From Prorocentrum cordatum (Eukaryota > Sar > Dinophyceae > Prorocentrales > Prorocentraceae): DNA of 62,000 nt. The notes under the pieces were generated by a model. That model made no database searches, was not told where the DNA came from, and saw only the letters and a list, made by a program, of their open reading frames with translations. Positions 1 through 11,225 of the stretch are shown here, piece after piece. The stretch's first letter is position 1. The number at the start of each line of letters is the position of its first letter. Both the position numbers and the translations under genes were made by a program. The DNA lies in NCBI GenBank assembly GCA_963575745.1, contig CAUYUJ010016142.1, forward strand, positions 5,001 through 67,000, read 5' to 3'.

Positions 1-15
1 CGCTGTCATAAGGAA

Positions 16-165
16 GCCTAAATAAGGAACGAGGCCCTCTTTCCCATAAGCTGAACTTCGGTGCCCCATCGAAAACCGAAGGAATACCTCAGACACAATG
101 TGAAACAGTTGAGGAACTCTGAGCCTCTCCCCAACGAAAAGGCTTCCTTTCTCAGCGGCCTGACT
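16..165 (+). repeat. dispersed repeat, copy 1
   Basis: About 150 bp that matches 28449-28608 in the same orientation. Shared landmarks are CTAAATAAGGAACGAGGCCC near the start, a CCATAA..TGAACTTCG block, and CCTCCCCAACGAAAAGG followed by a TTCCTT..CAG tail. Function unknown; it looks like one member of a short interspersed family. No coding capacity is apparent. Confidence 0.75.
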
Positions 166-541
166 GAAGGGAGGGGGGGTCGGGGAGGAGAAGGATGAGT
201 ATGAGTAAGATGAGGGGAAGCATCGAACGCCAAACGAGCAGGACATTTCATATGGCAGGCGCGAGCAGGAAGAGAAATTCGGCGGAAGAGGATCCAAACG
301 GGAAGAAGAGGGCGAACCTGAGCCCCACGCGGGCACATACAGATACGGCCCGGTCTACCTCAAGAGCTCCGTCGTCCTTGTCATCGCCATCCACCTTACC
401 ATCACAATAATAAAAATCAAACTCAAAATTATTATCCACATGATCATCATCCCAATCACCATCATCATAAGCAACAACAACAGCAACCATAACCACAACC
501 ACAACCACAATAACCACAACAACAAGAACAACAACCATATC
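166..541. other. unassigned sequence with CAT/AAC low-complexity tract
   Basis: No gene recognised. From about 405 to 537 the sequence is a degenerate CAT/CAA/ACC simple repeat (AACAACAACAGCAACC, ACAACCACAACC). The hydrophobic open frames on the minus strand here are translations of this repeat. Confidence 0.6.
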
Positions 542-1749
542 TCAATACATTGGGATATTGCTTGGGTTGTAACTTGTTCGTAGTCGTTTTGCGTCAACTG
601 CTCGTTGCATGGGGTTGTATTCGGGGTGCAGTAGTCCCGACCATCGCCTTGAGACCAGACCCACGGTGTTTTGAGGAAGTTGGGGCCCCTTGATGGGGGT
701 CTGATGGGGCAGCCGAACCTGTGGTCGGCATTCTCGGAGCCTGTGCAAGCAACACCCCTGTTAAGCTTCCATTCCTCAATGATGGCCCTGTTGAAGTCAC
801 GCTTTATAAGGGCTTCTTGGTTGTTGACTGCCCCTGTCCTTTTTGAGCAAATGGCCTGGCTTTGCTTTCATTCCGAAAAACATTGCGAAGATAATGCCAG
901 TGACGAATCCGGTGCTCAGTCCAACCCTTGTTCAACCAGCGCCGCATTGTATCTGGGTCTATGTACTGACGAGCCAATCCAGCATCCGAGAAGCCAACAA
1001 GGCGTTGTATTTCGTCTTCTGGATTATTCGTGAAGTTCCCCCCCTTGAAGCGGGCGCCCCCGCAAGCGCTCCCTCCTCGGAGGAGCGCCAGGTCTTTTGC
1101 CCTTCCTTGGAGGGGCCCTTGGCTTCCTCGCATCAGGAGGATGAGGGCGCTGAAGGCCGCTAGAGCGAGCGCCGCTGGAGCGCGCGCGCACACGGTCGGG
1201 TGAGCCACCGCGGCCCCGACCGCGACGTACCAGACGCGCGTCATCTTCCCATTCTTCGTCATCGTCGCCGGCGCGATACCTACGTCTCCAGGCCTGGCGG
1301 CTTGCCGATCGCTCCTGGATGGAGCGGCCCGAAGCTACGAGTGCAGATTGAAGCCCTTCGTTGTGGCCGAGCTCGTGCTGGATGCGCTTCAGAAGGATCG
1401 CCAGCATCTCGCGGGTCTCCCCGCAAAGGGTCACCATCACTCAGTCCATGTTTGTCGGACTACCAATAACCCGAGGATAAAGCATCAATTGTATTTCCTC
1501 CTCTGCGGGTGTCACCGCCATTTCATCATCTCCTTCGGCGGGTATGTGGAGCTTCTCGACACATTCAATATCGGCAGTTTGCCCCGCGATGGGTATACCC
1601 AGCCAGTCTGCCAGATCAATCTCACTGTGGCCAATAAATATTTTCTCGAACAGCTCGTCTGCGTAATTCTCGAGGGACGTACTGGCACTCAAATATCTGG
1701 CAGCCATGAAATTAACAACTGCAACTGAGCTATCGGCAGGGTCGGCCAA
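542..1749 (-). pseudogene. decayed open frames downstream of copia gag
   Basis: Minus-strand open frames at 1749-1441 (102 aa, acidic, with NYADELFEKIF and DLADWLGIP), 1440-1024 and 1262-804 continue downstream of the gag remnant on the same strand. They lie in different frames. The 804-1262 frame has a protein-like stretch (WLNKGWTEHRIRHWHYLRNVF region, rich in W, H and R), but I cannot assign a domain. By position they would belong to the rest of gag or the start of pol of the same copia copy, with frame lost by indels. No protease, integrase or RT motif is recognisable here. Confidence 0.35.
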
Positions 1750-1751
1750 AA

Positions 1752-3283
1752 ATGACTCCCAGGCAACTCACTGTATGGCCGAGTCAGTTTGAGCCAGATG
1801 TATCGACGGACCTCTGCCTCTCCCATCGCCCTGAGGGCATTCACAACGGAAGTGTCGGGTGCTGTGGCAGATATCGCACTCCATCGTTTTTTCCGTTGGC
1901 ATCCTTCGTGTTGCCCCGACGCCCCCTACCCTTTCCTGATGTATGCCTACGGTTCATGCCTGCACCTAGGAACATATCTTCATATTGTGGTCCGGTAAGG
2001 GGCGTCAGAAATGCTAACATGCCTCTGCCATGCAATCGCCGCCGTTTACCTTACCCTTGCATCGACCCTTGCCCTTTCCCCTGAGCGTCCGTCGGATAGC
2101 GCGCCGTGCCCTACGAACTGGCCTCTTCATAAATCGCCTCCACCTGCGTTTATGTTTCTGGCATCCTAGGAATAACCATTGCGCCTGTTGTTCTTCCGTG
2201 AGGTACGTGGGCATGTCGGAGTAGTCTGGGGCGGTAGCCTCGTCGTCCGAGGACGTGTCGGCGTCAGTCCCAGAGTCGAAGTCGGACTCAGCAGGTTGCC
2301 CCGCTGAGCCCATTAGGGTTGTGCCCTGTGTAGGGGCCATCGCATCGGGCGGCCCCCGAAACCTGGCCCAGGAGTCTTGCGACCCCGAGGCCGAACCACC
2401 ATTCTGAGCCAATAGTGTGGTGTTTTCTGTTGGCTGCGGGTCGTCATCCCAGACGTTGTTAGCAGGTTGCCCTGCGTGTGCCTCAACGTGGGGGGTCTCG
2501 ACCGTGCTTGGACATACAACCAATATTGCCAGGGGTTCTCTCAGCAATGTGAGTATATGACCTCACGCGTTCAAGTAGAGAGTCAAACTGTTGCTGGCCC
2601 CTCGGCATGTGGTGGTTTAGTGGTTGCAGGATTTGCTGTGCACGCGACGTCCCCACTCCAAGGGCTCTGAATAAAATGACTGTTAGAATTTGGAACTTGG
2701 GGATGTTGAAGCCTGCCGTTTCAGCTTCATAACGGGCTATCTCGAAGCGTGCCAGGGTCTGGTCTATCCGTTTTCCCGCATGGACCCGGAAGTCAATGAG
2801 AGCTGTACCAGAGTTGAGGTGGCGTTCCTCTTCGAGGTTCTCGAACTTCGCACTTAAGAGGAACATGATGTAGGTGACGCCATCGGTATGGCGGCCACCT
2901 ATGTTAACGCCGAAGTTGAAAAATGCTGGGGGAACTCTCATGGCTATGGTCCGTGCGAGCCCCCCCTGCCTCGCTGCAAGGCTGCAGCTTGTTGGGAGGG
3001 TGTCATGCTGCCTGTGGTCACGTTGATCCAGGCATGCACCTCGCGGGCGACTTCGCGGAAGGGTACTTGACTGGACAGGTCCCAATGGGGGCCGGTCGTC
3101 ACTGCAAATGTCCTTGCTATGTTGCATTGCTAAATACATTCCTCCGCGCAAACCCACTGCACCCTGATGTCCCACCACGTCAGTCGTCCACCAGATAGTG
3201 CCATGGATGGTGAGGAGTAGAGCAAGAGCTGACACCCGTAGGCCAGCTCCGCTACCAAGTTTGAAAGGGGTTGGGAGGCCCAA
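1752..3283 (-). pseudogene. Ty1/copia-type gag remnant
   Basis: Minus-strand gag-like capsid region of a dinoflagellate copia retrotransposon. The 2483-3283 frame carries HTDGVTYIMFLL..FENLEEE, then a helical block (DQTLARFEIARYEAETAGF) and SLLERVRSYTHIAERTPGNIG, the pattern of the DUF-type copia gag seen across dinoflagellates. The overlapping frame 2014-2547 holds an acidic linker followed by HKRRWRRFMKRPVRRARRA, the basic tract that normally precedes the nucleocapsid. A third frame gives a CCHC zinc knuckle at 1837-1878. The parts are in the right order but in three frames, so this copy is decayed. No LTR was identified. The family assignment rests on motif memory, not on an alignment. Confidence 0.65.
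1837..1878 (-). other. CCHC zinc knuckle of copia gag
   Basis: Reading the minus strand from 1878 to 1837 gives CDICHSTRHFRCEC, an exact C-X2-C-X4-H-X4-C knuckle. It follows the basic KPVRR tract as in retroviral-type nucleocapsid and confirms the gag assignment. It is not in the same frame as the flanking gag pieces. Confidence 0.8.
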
Positions 3284-3525
3284 TCAGCAGCTTCGCCTTA
3301 GGCGTAGCCAAGCTCCAGCTCTGCTGTACCGTAGCAACGATAGTCCCAGTAATAGGAGGCGAATCATCTCAAGCAGTTTTGGTATCGATGGCAAATAGTA
3401 CACCGCGCACTGAGGTGCAGTCAGATCTAAGTGGCTGGCCGCTTTGAGCCAAGCGGCCGCGGGCGCACGCTCGTTCCCACTCACCTGCATCGCCCAGCTC
3501 ACTTTAGAGTTTGGCATGCTTAAGG
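3284..3525 (-). other. upstream part of the gag region, unassigned
   Basis: A 77-codon open frame (3517-3284) with SGNERAPAAAWLKAASHLDLTAPQ and a short hydrophobic stretch. It lies directly upstream of the gag remnant on the same strand and may be its 5' end or leader. No recognised domain. Confidence 0.3.
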
Positions 3526-3760
3526 GTCTTCAAGCGGGTGTCTTCCAACGCGGCAGTTCAATCAATGGAAATGAACCGTTGTAGGGGCCTACGAAGAGCT
3601 TGGAGGGATGGTTAATTCTAACATCGTTGATGCCCCTTGGGTTTCCACTGGTCCTACTCCTCATCATCATCATCATCATCATCATCCTCCTCCTCCTCCT
3701 CCTCCTCCTCCTCCTCCTCCTCCTCCTCCTCCTCCTCCTCCTCCGCCTCTCTACATCCTC
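3526..3760 (+). repeat. dispersed repeat ending in CAT/CCT microsatellite, copy 1
   Basis: GTCTTCAAGCGGG...CTTCCA..TTGTAGG..CCTA.GAA.AG..GGAGGGATGGTT..GATG..GG.TT.CA.TGG.CCT runs into (CAT)n(CCT)n. The same order of landmarks is found at 44327-44480, again ending in CCT and CAT repeats. A unit with a constant body and a microsatellite tail resembles a non-LTR retroposon 3' end, but I see no promoter or tRNA-like head. Confidence 0.6.
3659..3744. repeat. (CAT)n(CCT)n microsatellite
   Basis: About nine CAT units then about 18 CCT units. The Ser, Pro, His or Asp/Glu homopolymer frames across it are repeat translations. Confidence 0.95.
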
Positions 3761-3859
3761 CATTCCACGTCCTCCTGCTTCCCACCCCCAGCTCAAGCGA
3801 GGGAGGCGCCGCCAAACCCGCGGGGCGGCCTCGCGGATGATCGAGTTGAGCCCTGGGCA

Positions 3860-4080
3860 CAGACCGCCGCAAGTGCAGATAGCGGCGCGAACCTGCGACC
3901 GGGGGGGCAGGGGTGAGGGGGAGACAGAGGAAGGGATGAAGGGAGAGAGAGAGAGAGAGAGGGGAGGGAGTCCCGACATCCTGACTGCATGGAAAAACAC
4001 AGCGGAAGGTTTCTGGCAATTTTCGCAAGCCGCCAGCCACCTAGAAATCACCCGAAAAGCAAATCTGGCGTTGGCTTTTC
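3860..4080. other. unassigned, with short GA tract
   Basis: A (GA)n stretch of about 20 bp at 3941-3961 inside otherwise unrecognised sequence. Nothing else is visible. Confidence 0.5.
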
Positions 4081-4083
4081 CGC

Positions 4084-5160
4084 CCAAGATGGCTCCAATA
4101 GGGCCTCCAAGACATCCAAGATGGCCTCAGATGGCCTACTTGACGGCCCCAAGACGGTCCCAAGACGCTCCCACAGCGTCCGAGATGGCCACAAGATGGC
4201 TACAAGACAGCCCCTGATGGCCTCAAGAGTGCCCAAGAGGTCCTCAATATGGCCCCAGAGGGCTCCGAGAAGCCTTCCATTAGGGCCCTCGGAAGCCAAA
4301 ACCATTGATGTCCAAAAGGTGTCTCGAAGATATTCGCGTTCTGGTTTCCTCGAGCTTCCAACAACACAAGACGTACCCAAAGACATCCAACATGGTCTCA
4401 ATACAGCCGCAAACAATTAAAACAGGGACCCAGGACTAGGCAAGAGGCAACCCAAGACGGCCCAAGGGGCGCCCAAAAGGGCCCAAGAGACCCTCAAAAT
4501 CGGCCTGAGGCGCCCCCAAGTAGCCCCAGGACAGCCCAGGCGTCAGGCGGGCCAACAGCGACCTCAGGCGGCCCAAGAGAAGAGCCTCCGAGGGGCCTCC
4601 GAGGGGCACCCAAAGAAGAAGTCTCCGGCAGGCCCCCCGGGAGGCCCGAAGAGCCTCCCAAAAGGCCTTCGAGAGGCTTAAGACGGCCCAGGGGGCCGCC
4701 GTCAGGCCCCCAGAGGCCCCCAAGAGGCCCCAGGAGGCCCCCAAGAGGCACCCAAGAGGCCCTGATGGAGAGCCCGAGGAGGACAAACCACTGATGCTCC
4801 TTAAGTGTTTGAAGGATGTTGAGGTTCTCACCCGTCCAGGCTTCCGTCCGCCCAAGACGGCCCGAGAAGCCTCCAAGAGGCATCTGAGATGGCTCCAAGA
4901 CAGCCCAAGAGACCCCAAAGAAGGCCTCGAGTCGACCCACAAAGGTCCAAAGATCGCCCAAGGAACTCCCGAAAGGACTCCAAGACGGCCGTGAACCGCG
5001 CCAAGAGGGCACCAACACGGCCTCGAGAGGCCCCCAAGGCGGCCCCCATAGGCGTCAGACGGGCCAAGAATCCCCTAAGACGGCCCAATGGGGCCCCAAG
5101 AGGCCCCCAAGAAGCGTTCAGGAAGCTCTCAGGAGGCCCCGAGGAGGCCCCAAGAAGTCT
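4084..5160. repeat. decamer minisatellite, CCAAGAxGGC family
   Basis: Degenerate 10-11 bp units of the type CCAAGANGGC/CCAAGAGGCCC repeated for over 1 kb. The reverse complement (TCTTGGGGCC) builds blocks at 13540-13800, 16450-18360, 37110-38440 and inside the 38.4-41.1 kb array; the same orientation recurs at 21220-21590, 26900-27340 and 42180-42790. Long Gly/Leu or Arg/Pro open frames across it are repeat artefacts. Confidence 0.85.
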
Positions 5161-5215
5161 CCTCCTTCTCCTCCTCCTCCTCCTCCACCACCCCCTCCTC
5201 CTCCTCGTCCTCCCT
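5160..5215. repeat. CTC-rich microsatellite
   Basis: Imperfect (CTC)n/(CCT)n directly at the end of the decamer block. Confidence 0.85.
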
Positions 5216-5835
5216 ACCGTGCGGACGAAGATGAAGTCGGGATCACGACCCGCCCCAATACAAACTACTACTTGTCGGGATTGCGCCACTCAGCTTCCAT
5301 CCTGCTACGCTGTTGCACAGACACGGTGGCGGGCTTTGCCGCGGGTAGCTGGACACACAATGCTTGCAACCCCGCCGTCACTTCGCACTGTTTGTCGACA
5401 AGGGTGGTGGGGGCGTCGACATATTGCCCGATGTGTGCTGCGACGTGCGCTGGCGCACCTGGCGCACTCTGCGTGCGACTCGCACCTGGCGCACACGGTG
5501 CCGTTGTAGCACGTTGCTCACTGGGTGCAAGCCCCCAGGGCCCCTGGATCCGCCTCGAATACCCTGAGCCCCCCCCAAAACCTCCCAAATCCCTCTTCCC
5601 TCCTCCAGCTCCTCCCTCTACCTCGCTACTCCTCCCCGCTCCTCCTGGAGCCGGAGCTGGCCAAGCAGACCAGACCAGGCCGGATCGCGACGACGGCGGC
5701 GGCGACGAAGACGAGACTCAACAATATCAAACCAGACCACTGAGAGCAAGACCAAGCGGTTTGCCAAAGGAGCATCAAAATCTGAGACCGGCTCAGCCAG
5801 CCCAGCCAACCTGGCCAGCCCGGCTGGCACGGCCG
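5216..5835. other. unassigned sequence
   Basis: No gene recognised. 5312-5362 shares short stretches with 45285-45340 (CACGGTGGCGGG.CTTGCC and AGCTGGA), hinting at a dispersed element. 5785-5835 is GGCCAGCC-rich, like 7120-7190. Confidence 0.4.
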
Positions 5836-6915
5836 GGCCAGCCGAACCCTGACTCCAACCCTAAATCGAACGCACACCTGGACCCTGAACCTAAACCGAA
5901 CCGTAATCTGGAGCCTCATTCTAGCCAAAACTCTAACCCTGGCCAGAGCCCTAGCCCCAACTTCAACCCCGACTGTCACCCCAACCCCAAACCTAACCCT
6001 AACCAAACCCGAACCCGAACCCTGATCCAAGCCCCAACCCTAGCAAATCCTAACCCTACCCCGAATCCGAACCGCAACCCGCATCCCTAAGTCCTGAACA
6101 CTACCCTACCCCAAATCCGAGCCCGAACCGGAACTCTAACCTTTAACTTAGCCCACGCCCTGACCCAACGCTAACCCGAACCCAAACTTCTAACCCCTTA
6201 CTCCAACCCCCTAACCCGAACCAGAACCCGCACCTTAGCCCTATCCTTAACCACTTGGACCTACCCTATACCAAACCGAATCCCTGACCCTTACGCCTTC
6301 ACACTACCATATCCAAGCCTTAAGCTTAACCCTAACTCTCATCCCAGCCCTGATCCAAGCCATAGCCCCAACAAAAGCTCTGACCCCAAGCCTAGCACTA
6401 ACCCTAACCCTAACCCTAGCCCAAGCACCAGCTCCAACCCCAACCCCAACCCTAACACAGACCATAACTCTAACCCTGAACCTAATCCTAAACATACCCT
6501 GACCCTGACCCTAACAGGCACCCCAACCTGAGCCTTCACCCTACCCTACCATCTAACCCCGAACCAATGCCCCCCAACCCTAACCCGAACCAAAACATCA
6601 ACCTTCGTCCTAACCGTAACCCCTTTAACCCTAGCCTATCCCTATCCCTATCCCTATCCATAACCTTACTCAAAATCGAAACCTAACCCCTGAACATTGC
6701 CCAAACCCTAACCAGCACCTGAACCATAACCCTAGCCGTAGCCCTAGCCGCTAGCCCCAACCCTAACTCTAACCCTAATCATCCCCCTAATCCAGCGCCA
6801 ACCCCCCACTCCCCACCCCCAACCCCAACCCTAACCGTAACCCTAACCCTAACCCCAACCATAATCCTCAGCCTATCCCATAATCCTCGACTCTACCAGA
6901 ACCCTGAGCCTAGTC
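5836..6915. repeat. degenerate interstitial telomere-like tract
   Basis: About 1.1 kb dominated by CCCTAA/CCCCAA/CCGAAC variants, with purer runs at about 6393-6420 and 6830-6860 (CCTAACCCTAACCC). The hexamer register (CCCTAA) differs from the heptamer TTTAGGG usually reported for dinoflagellate telomeres. It is interstitial, flanked on both sides by other repeats, and too mutated to be a functional chromosome end. Confidence 0.8.
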
Positions 6916-6924
6916 CGCACCCTA

Positions 6925-7725
6925 ATGTCTCCGAGAAGGAGTCGCCGGACGGTAGTTCCCCGAGACGTCCAAGGTGACTTCAAACATTGCTTGACTAGTT
7001 ACATAACGTTCTGTACTCAGACAAATGTGTTCGAAGGACTTCGACTGAGCCCGAAGCCCAGGGCCGGCAAACCCTGCGTCCAGGATGGCCAAGAAGGCCT
7101 GCAAGATGTCCCGGCAGGGTCGGTAGGGCCGCTCGGCACGGCCAGCCTGGCCGGCCCAGCCGGCCCGACTGGCCAGGCCAGCCCGGGCGAGACCTCACGT
7201 CCCAGAGAACCAAAGCAACCAAACATTCGGCACGCCGTTCACCACTGTGGGAAGCCACAGGGAGGGGGGCGGATATAGTAGACTTCGGTCTATCCCAACA
7301 CCGTGCCTGGGAGTCTGGGTCAGGAGCCTCGTGCATGTAGGCGAGGGCTTCTTGGGACGGCTTACAAGGGGCCTCCTGGAAGCCTCTTGGAGGCCTCTGG
7401 GGAGTTTTTGGTGCCATCTTGAATGGAAATTACCCTGTGACGTACCCAACCCATTTGTATCAATGGAAACGAGGAGTTGGCCGAAACTTGCATGGACAAC
7501 CGAGTTGATGTGTAAGCTACTTGGGACACGCGCCTATGGCATGATGCGCAGGAGAACCATGCAAGAACGAGGGGCGACAGCTACAGGCTCGAAGAGGACA
7601 AGGGGAGTCGGGAACGCAGAGCAGGAGAAAAACGTGCGGGAAGCCGAACCATCAGCACGGCAGCAGCAGAGGAAAGGTGACTGCAGGAGGAGAACAAGGA
7701 CGAAAGCGGCGTCGAATTTGAGTCT
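6925..7725. other. unassigned, GGCC-rich
   Basis: 7100-7190 is a GGCCxGCCxGGCC-type short tandem stretch; 7350-7410 contains a few decamer-like GCCTCTTGGAGG units. No recognised gene. Confidence 0.4.
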
Positions 7726-9345
7726 GCGGTGGGTACCCACTGTGCTGGGCCCCCCAGCAGGCCTCGAAAGTGGCGACAATTTCACAGATCGCAGCCCCCC
7801 AGGGATGGCGATGTATAATTTGAGTCGGCGGTGGGTACCCACTGTGCTGGGCCCCCCAGCAGGCCTCGAAAGTGGCGACAGTTTCACAGATCGCAGCCCC
7901 CCAGGGATGGCGAAGTCTTTTTTGAATCTGCGGTGGGTACCCACTGTGCTGGGCCCCCCAGCAGCCCTCGAAAGTGGCGACAATTTCACAGATCGCAGCC
8001 CCCCCCAGGGATGGCGAGGTCTAATTTGAATTTGCGTGTAGCGTCACTGTGCTGGGCCCCCCAGCAGGCCTCGAAAGTGGCGACAGTTTCACAGATCGCA
8101 GCCCCCCCAGGGATGGCGAGGTTTCATTTGAGTCCGCCGCGGGAACACATTGCGCTGGGACCCCAGCACGCCTCGAAAGTGGCGACAGTTTCGCAGATCG
8201 CAGCCCCCCAGGGACGGCGAGGTCTACTTTAAATCCGCCGTGAGTGCCCACTCTGCTGGGCCCCCCAGCAGCCCTCGAAAGTGGCGACCGTTTCACAGAT
8301 CGCAGCCCCCCCCAGGGATGGCGAGGTCCCATTTGAATCCGCCGTGGGTACCCACTGTGCTGGGCCCCCCAGCAGGCCTCGAAAGTGGCGACAGTTTCAC
8401 AAGATCGCAGCCCCCCCCAGGGATGGCGAGGTCCCATTTGAATCCGCCGTGGGTACCCACTGTGCTGGGCCCCCGAGCAGGCCTCGAAAGTGGCGACAGT
8501 TTCACAAGATCGCAGCCCCCCAGGGATGGCGAGGTCTCATTTGAATCCGCCGTGAGTGCCCACTGTGCTGGGCCCCCCAGCAGCCCTCGAAAGTGGCGAC
8601 CGTTTCGCAGATCGCAGCCCCCCCAGGGATGGCGGGGTCCCATTTGAATCCGCCGTGGGTACCCGCTGTGCTGGGCCCCCCAGCAGGCTTCGAAAGTGGC
8701 GACCGTTTCACAGATCGCAGCCCCCCAGGGATAACGAGGTCCCATTTGAATCCGCCGTGGGTACCCACTGTGCTGGGCCCCCCAGCAGCCCTCGAAAGTG
8801 GCGACAGTTTCGCAGATCGCAGCCCCCCCAGGGACGGCGAGGTATAATTTGAGTCCGCCGTGGGGGCCCACTGTGCTGGGCCCCCCAGCAGGCCTCGAAA
8901 GTGGCGACAATTTCACAGATCGCAGCCCCCCAGGGATGGCAACGTTCCATTTGAGTCCGCCGCGGGTGCACATTGTGCTGGGCCCCCCAGCAGGCCTCGA
9001 AAGTGGCGACAGTTTCACAGATCGCAGCCACCCAGGGATGGCGAGGTCTCATTTGAGTCCGCCGCGGGTGCACACTGTGGCCCCCCAGCAGCCCTCGAAA
9101 GTGGCGACAGTTTCGCAGATCGCAGACCCCCAGGGATGGCGGGGTCACATTTGAGTCCGCCGCGGGTGCACACTGCGCTGGGCCCCCCAGCAGGCCTCGA
9201 AAGTGGCGACAGTTTCACAGATCGCAGCCCCCCAGGGATGGCGAGGTCCCATTTGAGTCCGCCGCGGGTGCCCACTGCGCTGGGCCCCCCAGCAGCCCTC
9301 GAAAGTGGCGACAGTTTCACAGATCGCAGCCCCCCAGCTGACGCG
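7726..9345. repeat. 102-bp satellite, 16 tandem copies
   Basis: The marker GTGGCGAC recurs with its TGGCGAC at about 7771, 7873, 7975, 8078, 8180, 8282, 8386, 8491, 8594, 8697, 8799, 8902, 9004, 9102, 9204 and 9306, so the period is mostly 102-103 bp (range 98-105). Each unit has TGCTGGGCCCCCCAGCA, a 7-bp inverted repeat with a CCC loop, then CCTCGAAAGTGGCGACNNTTT and CAGATCGCAGCCCCCCAGGG. A 102-bp period is 34 codons, so long frames open by chance, but units of 103, 104, 105 and 98 bp break every frame and argue against coding. Confidence 0.95.
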
Positions 9346-9475
9346 CAGCGACGAGCGAGGCAAAAGGCAGGGGGGAAGAGAGGGACGGGAGGGGGTGGGA
9401 AGGAAACGCGCGAGCAGTGCTCTACCCAAAACAAAAACCCAACGCAGGAGGGTTCTGAAAAAATGCGAGGTCCTA
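9346..9475. other. unassigned spacer
   Basis: Short unique stretch between the 102-bp satellite and the GTC/GCC tract. Nothing recognised. Confidence 0.4.
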
Positions 9476-9482
9476 CTGATCT

Positions 9483-9722
9483 ATTGGGCCGTCGCCATCG
9501 TGGTCGCCGCCGCCGCCGCTGCCGTCGTCGCCGTCGTGGTCGCCCTCGCCCCCGTCGTCCCCGCCACCGTCGCCGTCGCCGTCGTCGCTGCCGCGTCGCG
9601 CTCGTACTCGTCGCTGTCGCCGCGTTCGTCGTCCCGTAGTCGGCATCGCCTTCAGCGTCGCCGCTGCCACGGTGCTCTTCGTCGTCGCCGCCGTCGTCAA
9701 CACCGCCGCCGCCGCCAAGGAC
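9483..9722. repeat. GCC/GTC trinucleotide-rich tract
   Basis: Imperfect CGCCGTCGTCGCC repeats for about 240 bp. The Arg-rich, Val/Ala-rich and Asp/Gly-rich open frames are translations of the repeat. Confidence 0.85.
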
Positions 9723-9729
9723 TCTACCA

Positions 9730-10040
9730 AGGAAGTTCTACAAGGGCGCAACGACAAAATCAGTGGATGCACCTCAAATGCTCTGCCTGCTCCTTCGCGC
9801 GCTCGCCGCCGTCTTGACCTTCGCCTGAACAGCGGCGACTCCGATTTCCACGCGCCGTCGCCGCGGCAGCGCGTCGGCTGCCCCGCAGCGCGTGCGCCGG
9901 CTGCCTCCAGGCGGGAACATCATTTCGAGAGTCCACTTGCCAGCCACTCACCAGAACTGCGCGTCGCAACCGTTCGTCAGGTTACAAGGGGAATGCGCAG
10001 ATTCCTTCGACGCCTGTCAAAAATAATCGAATCTAAAACA
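9730..10040. other. unassigned sequence
   Basis: No gene or repeat recognised. Confidence 0.35.
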
Positions 10041-10044
10041 ACGA

Positions 10045-11225
10045 AGAGCGCTGGGTTGCAAGGATGTCTCGGGTGAATCGAAGACTACCACAGGTCAGGA
10101 CGTATCTGGGCCCAGAGTTGCAACGATGCCTCAGGCGAAAAAAGCCCCAAGCCAAGAGTTGAGAGGATGTCTCAGGCGAAACTGGCAGGACCACAAGTTG
10201 CGTGGCATCTCGGGGCTCGCATATGCCGCACGAGAGATTGTCCGCCCTCTTTCGCATGAGACATCCTGGCGATTCTGAGCTCCCAGATGCCGTGACCTGA
10301 GGCCCAGCCCGTTTCGCCTAAAACATCCTCGCGACTCCGGGGTCCTATGCCGTGACTTGAAGTGGTCGGACCCCTTTCGCCTGAGACATCCTCGCAACTC
10401 TGAGCTCCCAGACGCCGCGCGAGCGTTAGTCTGGCCCTTTCGCCTGACGCGTCCTTGCAACTCTAAACTCCCAAATGCCGTTTTGCCTGAGACATCCTTG
10501 CAATTCTGGGTTCAGAGATGCCCTGACCTGAGGAGTTTTGGAACATTTCGCGTGAGACATCCTTGCAACTCTGGCCTCAGAGATGCCGCGACCTGAGGTG
10601 GTCCTGCCCACCTCGACCGAGACATCCTCGCAACTCTGAGCTCAGACATGCCGTGCCCTCAGGTGGTCGTGCCAATTTTGCCTGAGATATCCTGGCAACT
10701 CTGGGCTCCGAGATGCCTAAGACGTCTTCATAAATTTGGGCTCAGAGATGCTGCGCGAGAGGTGGTCCGACCAATTTCGCCTGAGACCTATTCCCAACTA
10801 GGCTCGAAGATGCTGCGCGCGAGGTGGTCTGGACAATTTCGCCTGAGATATCCTCCCGACTCTGGGCTCCGAGATGCCACGCGCGAGGTGATCCAGCCCG
10901 TTTGGCCATAAACATCTTCGCTCCTCTGGACTCAGAAATGCGCTGACCTGAGGTGGTCCAGCTCGTCTCGCCTGAGACATCCTTGAAACTCTTGGCTCGT
11001 CGCCTCACACATCCTCGCCAATCTATGCTCCGAGACGCCCTGATCTGAGGTGGTCCAGCCAAAGTCGCTCTAGACGTCCTCGCCAGGGCTCAAAGATGCC
11101 ACGCGAGAAGATGTCCGGCCAGTTGCGCCTGAGACATCCTCGCAACTGCAGGCTCGACGATGCTGCTCGCGAGGTGGTCCCCTGAGACATCCTCCAAACT
11201 CCTGGGGCATCCTCGCAACTCTGGG
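10045..11225. repeat. ~62-bp tandem family with an orientation switch
   Basis: Units read CGACCTGAGGTGGTC..TTTCGCCTGAGACATCCTCGCAACTCTGGGCTCAGAGATGC (described in parts: CCTGAGGTGGTC, CGCCTGAGACATCC, GCAACTCTG, CAGAGATGC). About 16 diverged copies are present. Those at about 10054-10200 lie in the opposite orientation (GTTGCAAGGATGTCTC), and from about 10250 onward all are in the forward orientation, so the array contains an inversion point near 10200-10250. A lone fragment is at 35590-35625. Confidence 0.8.

Noticed and set aside
7247-9639. Long open frames (up to 260 codons) across the 102-bp repeat, on both strands
   Set aside because: The period is mostly 34 codons, so open frames are automatic. 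Units of 98, 103, 104 and 105 bp break the frame, and codon positions show no protein-like constraint.
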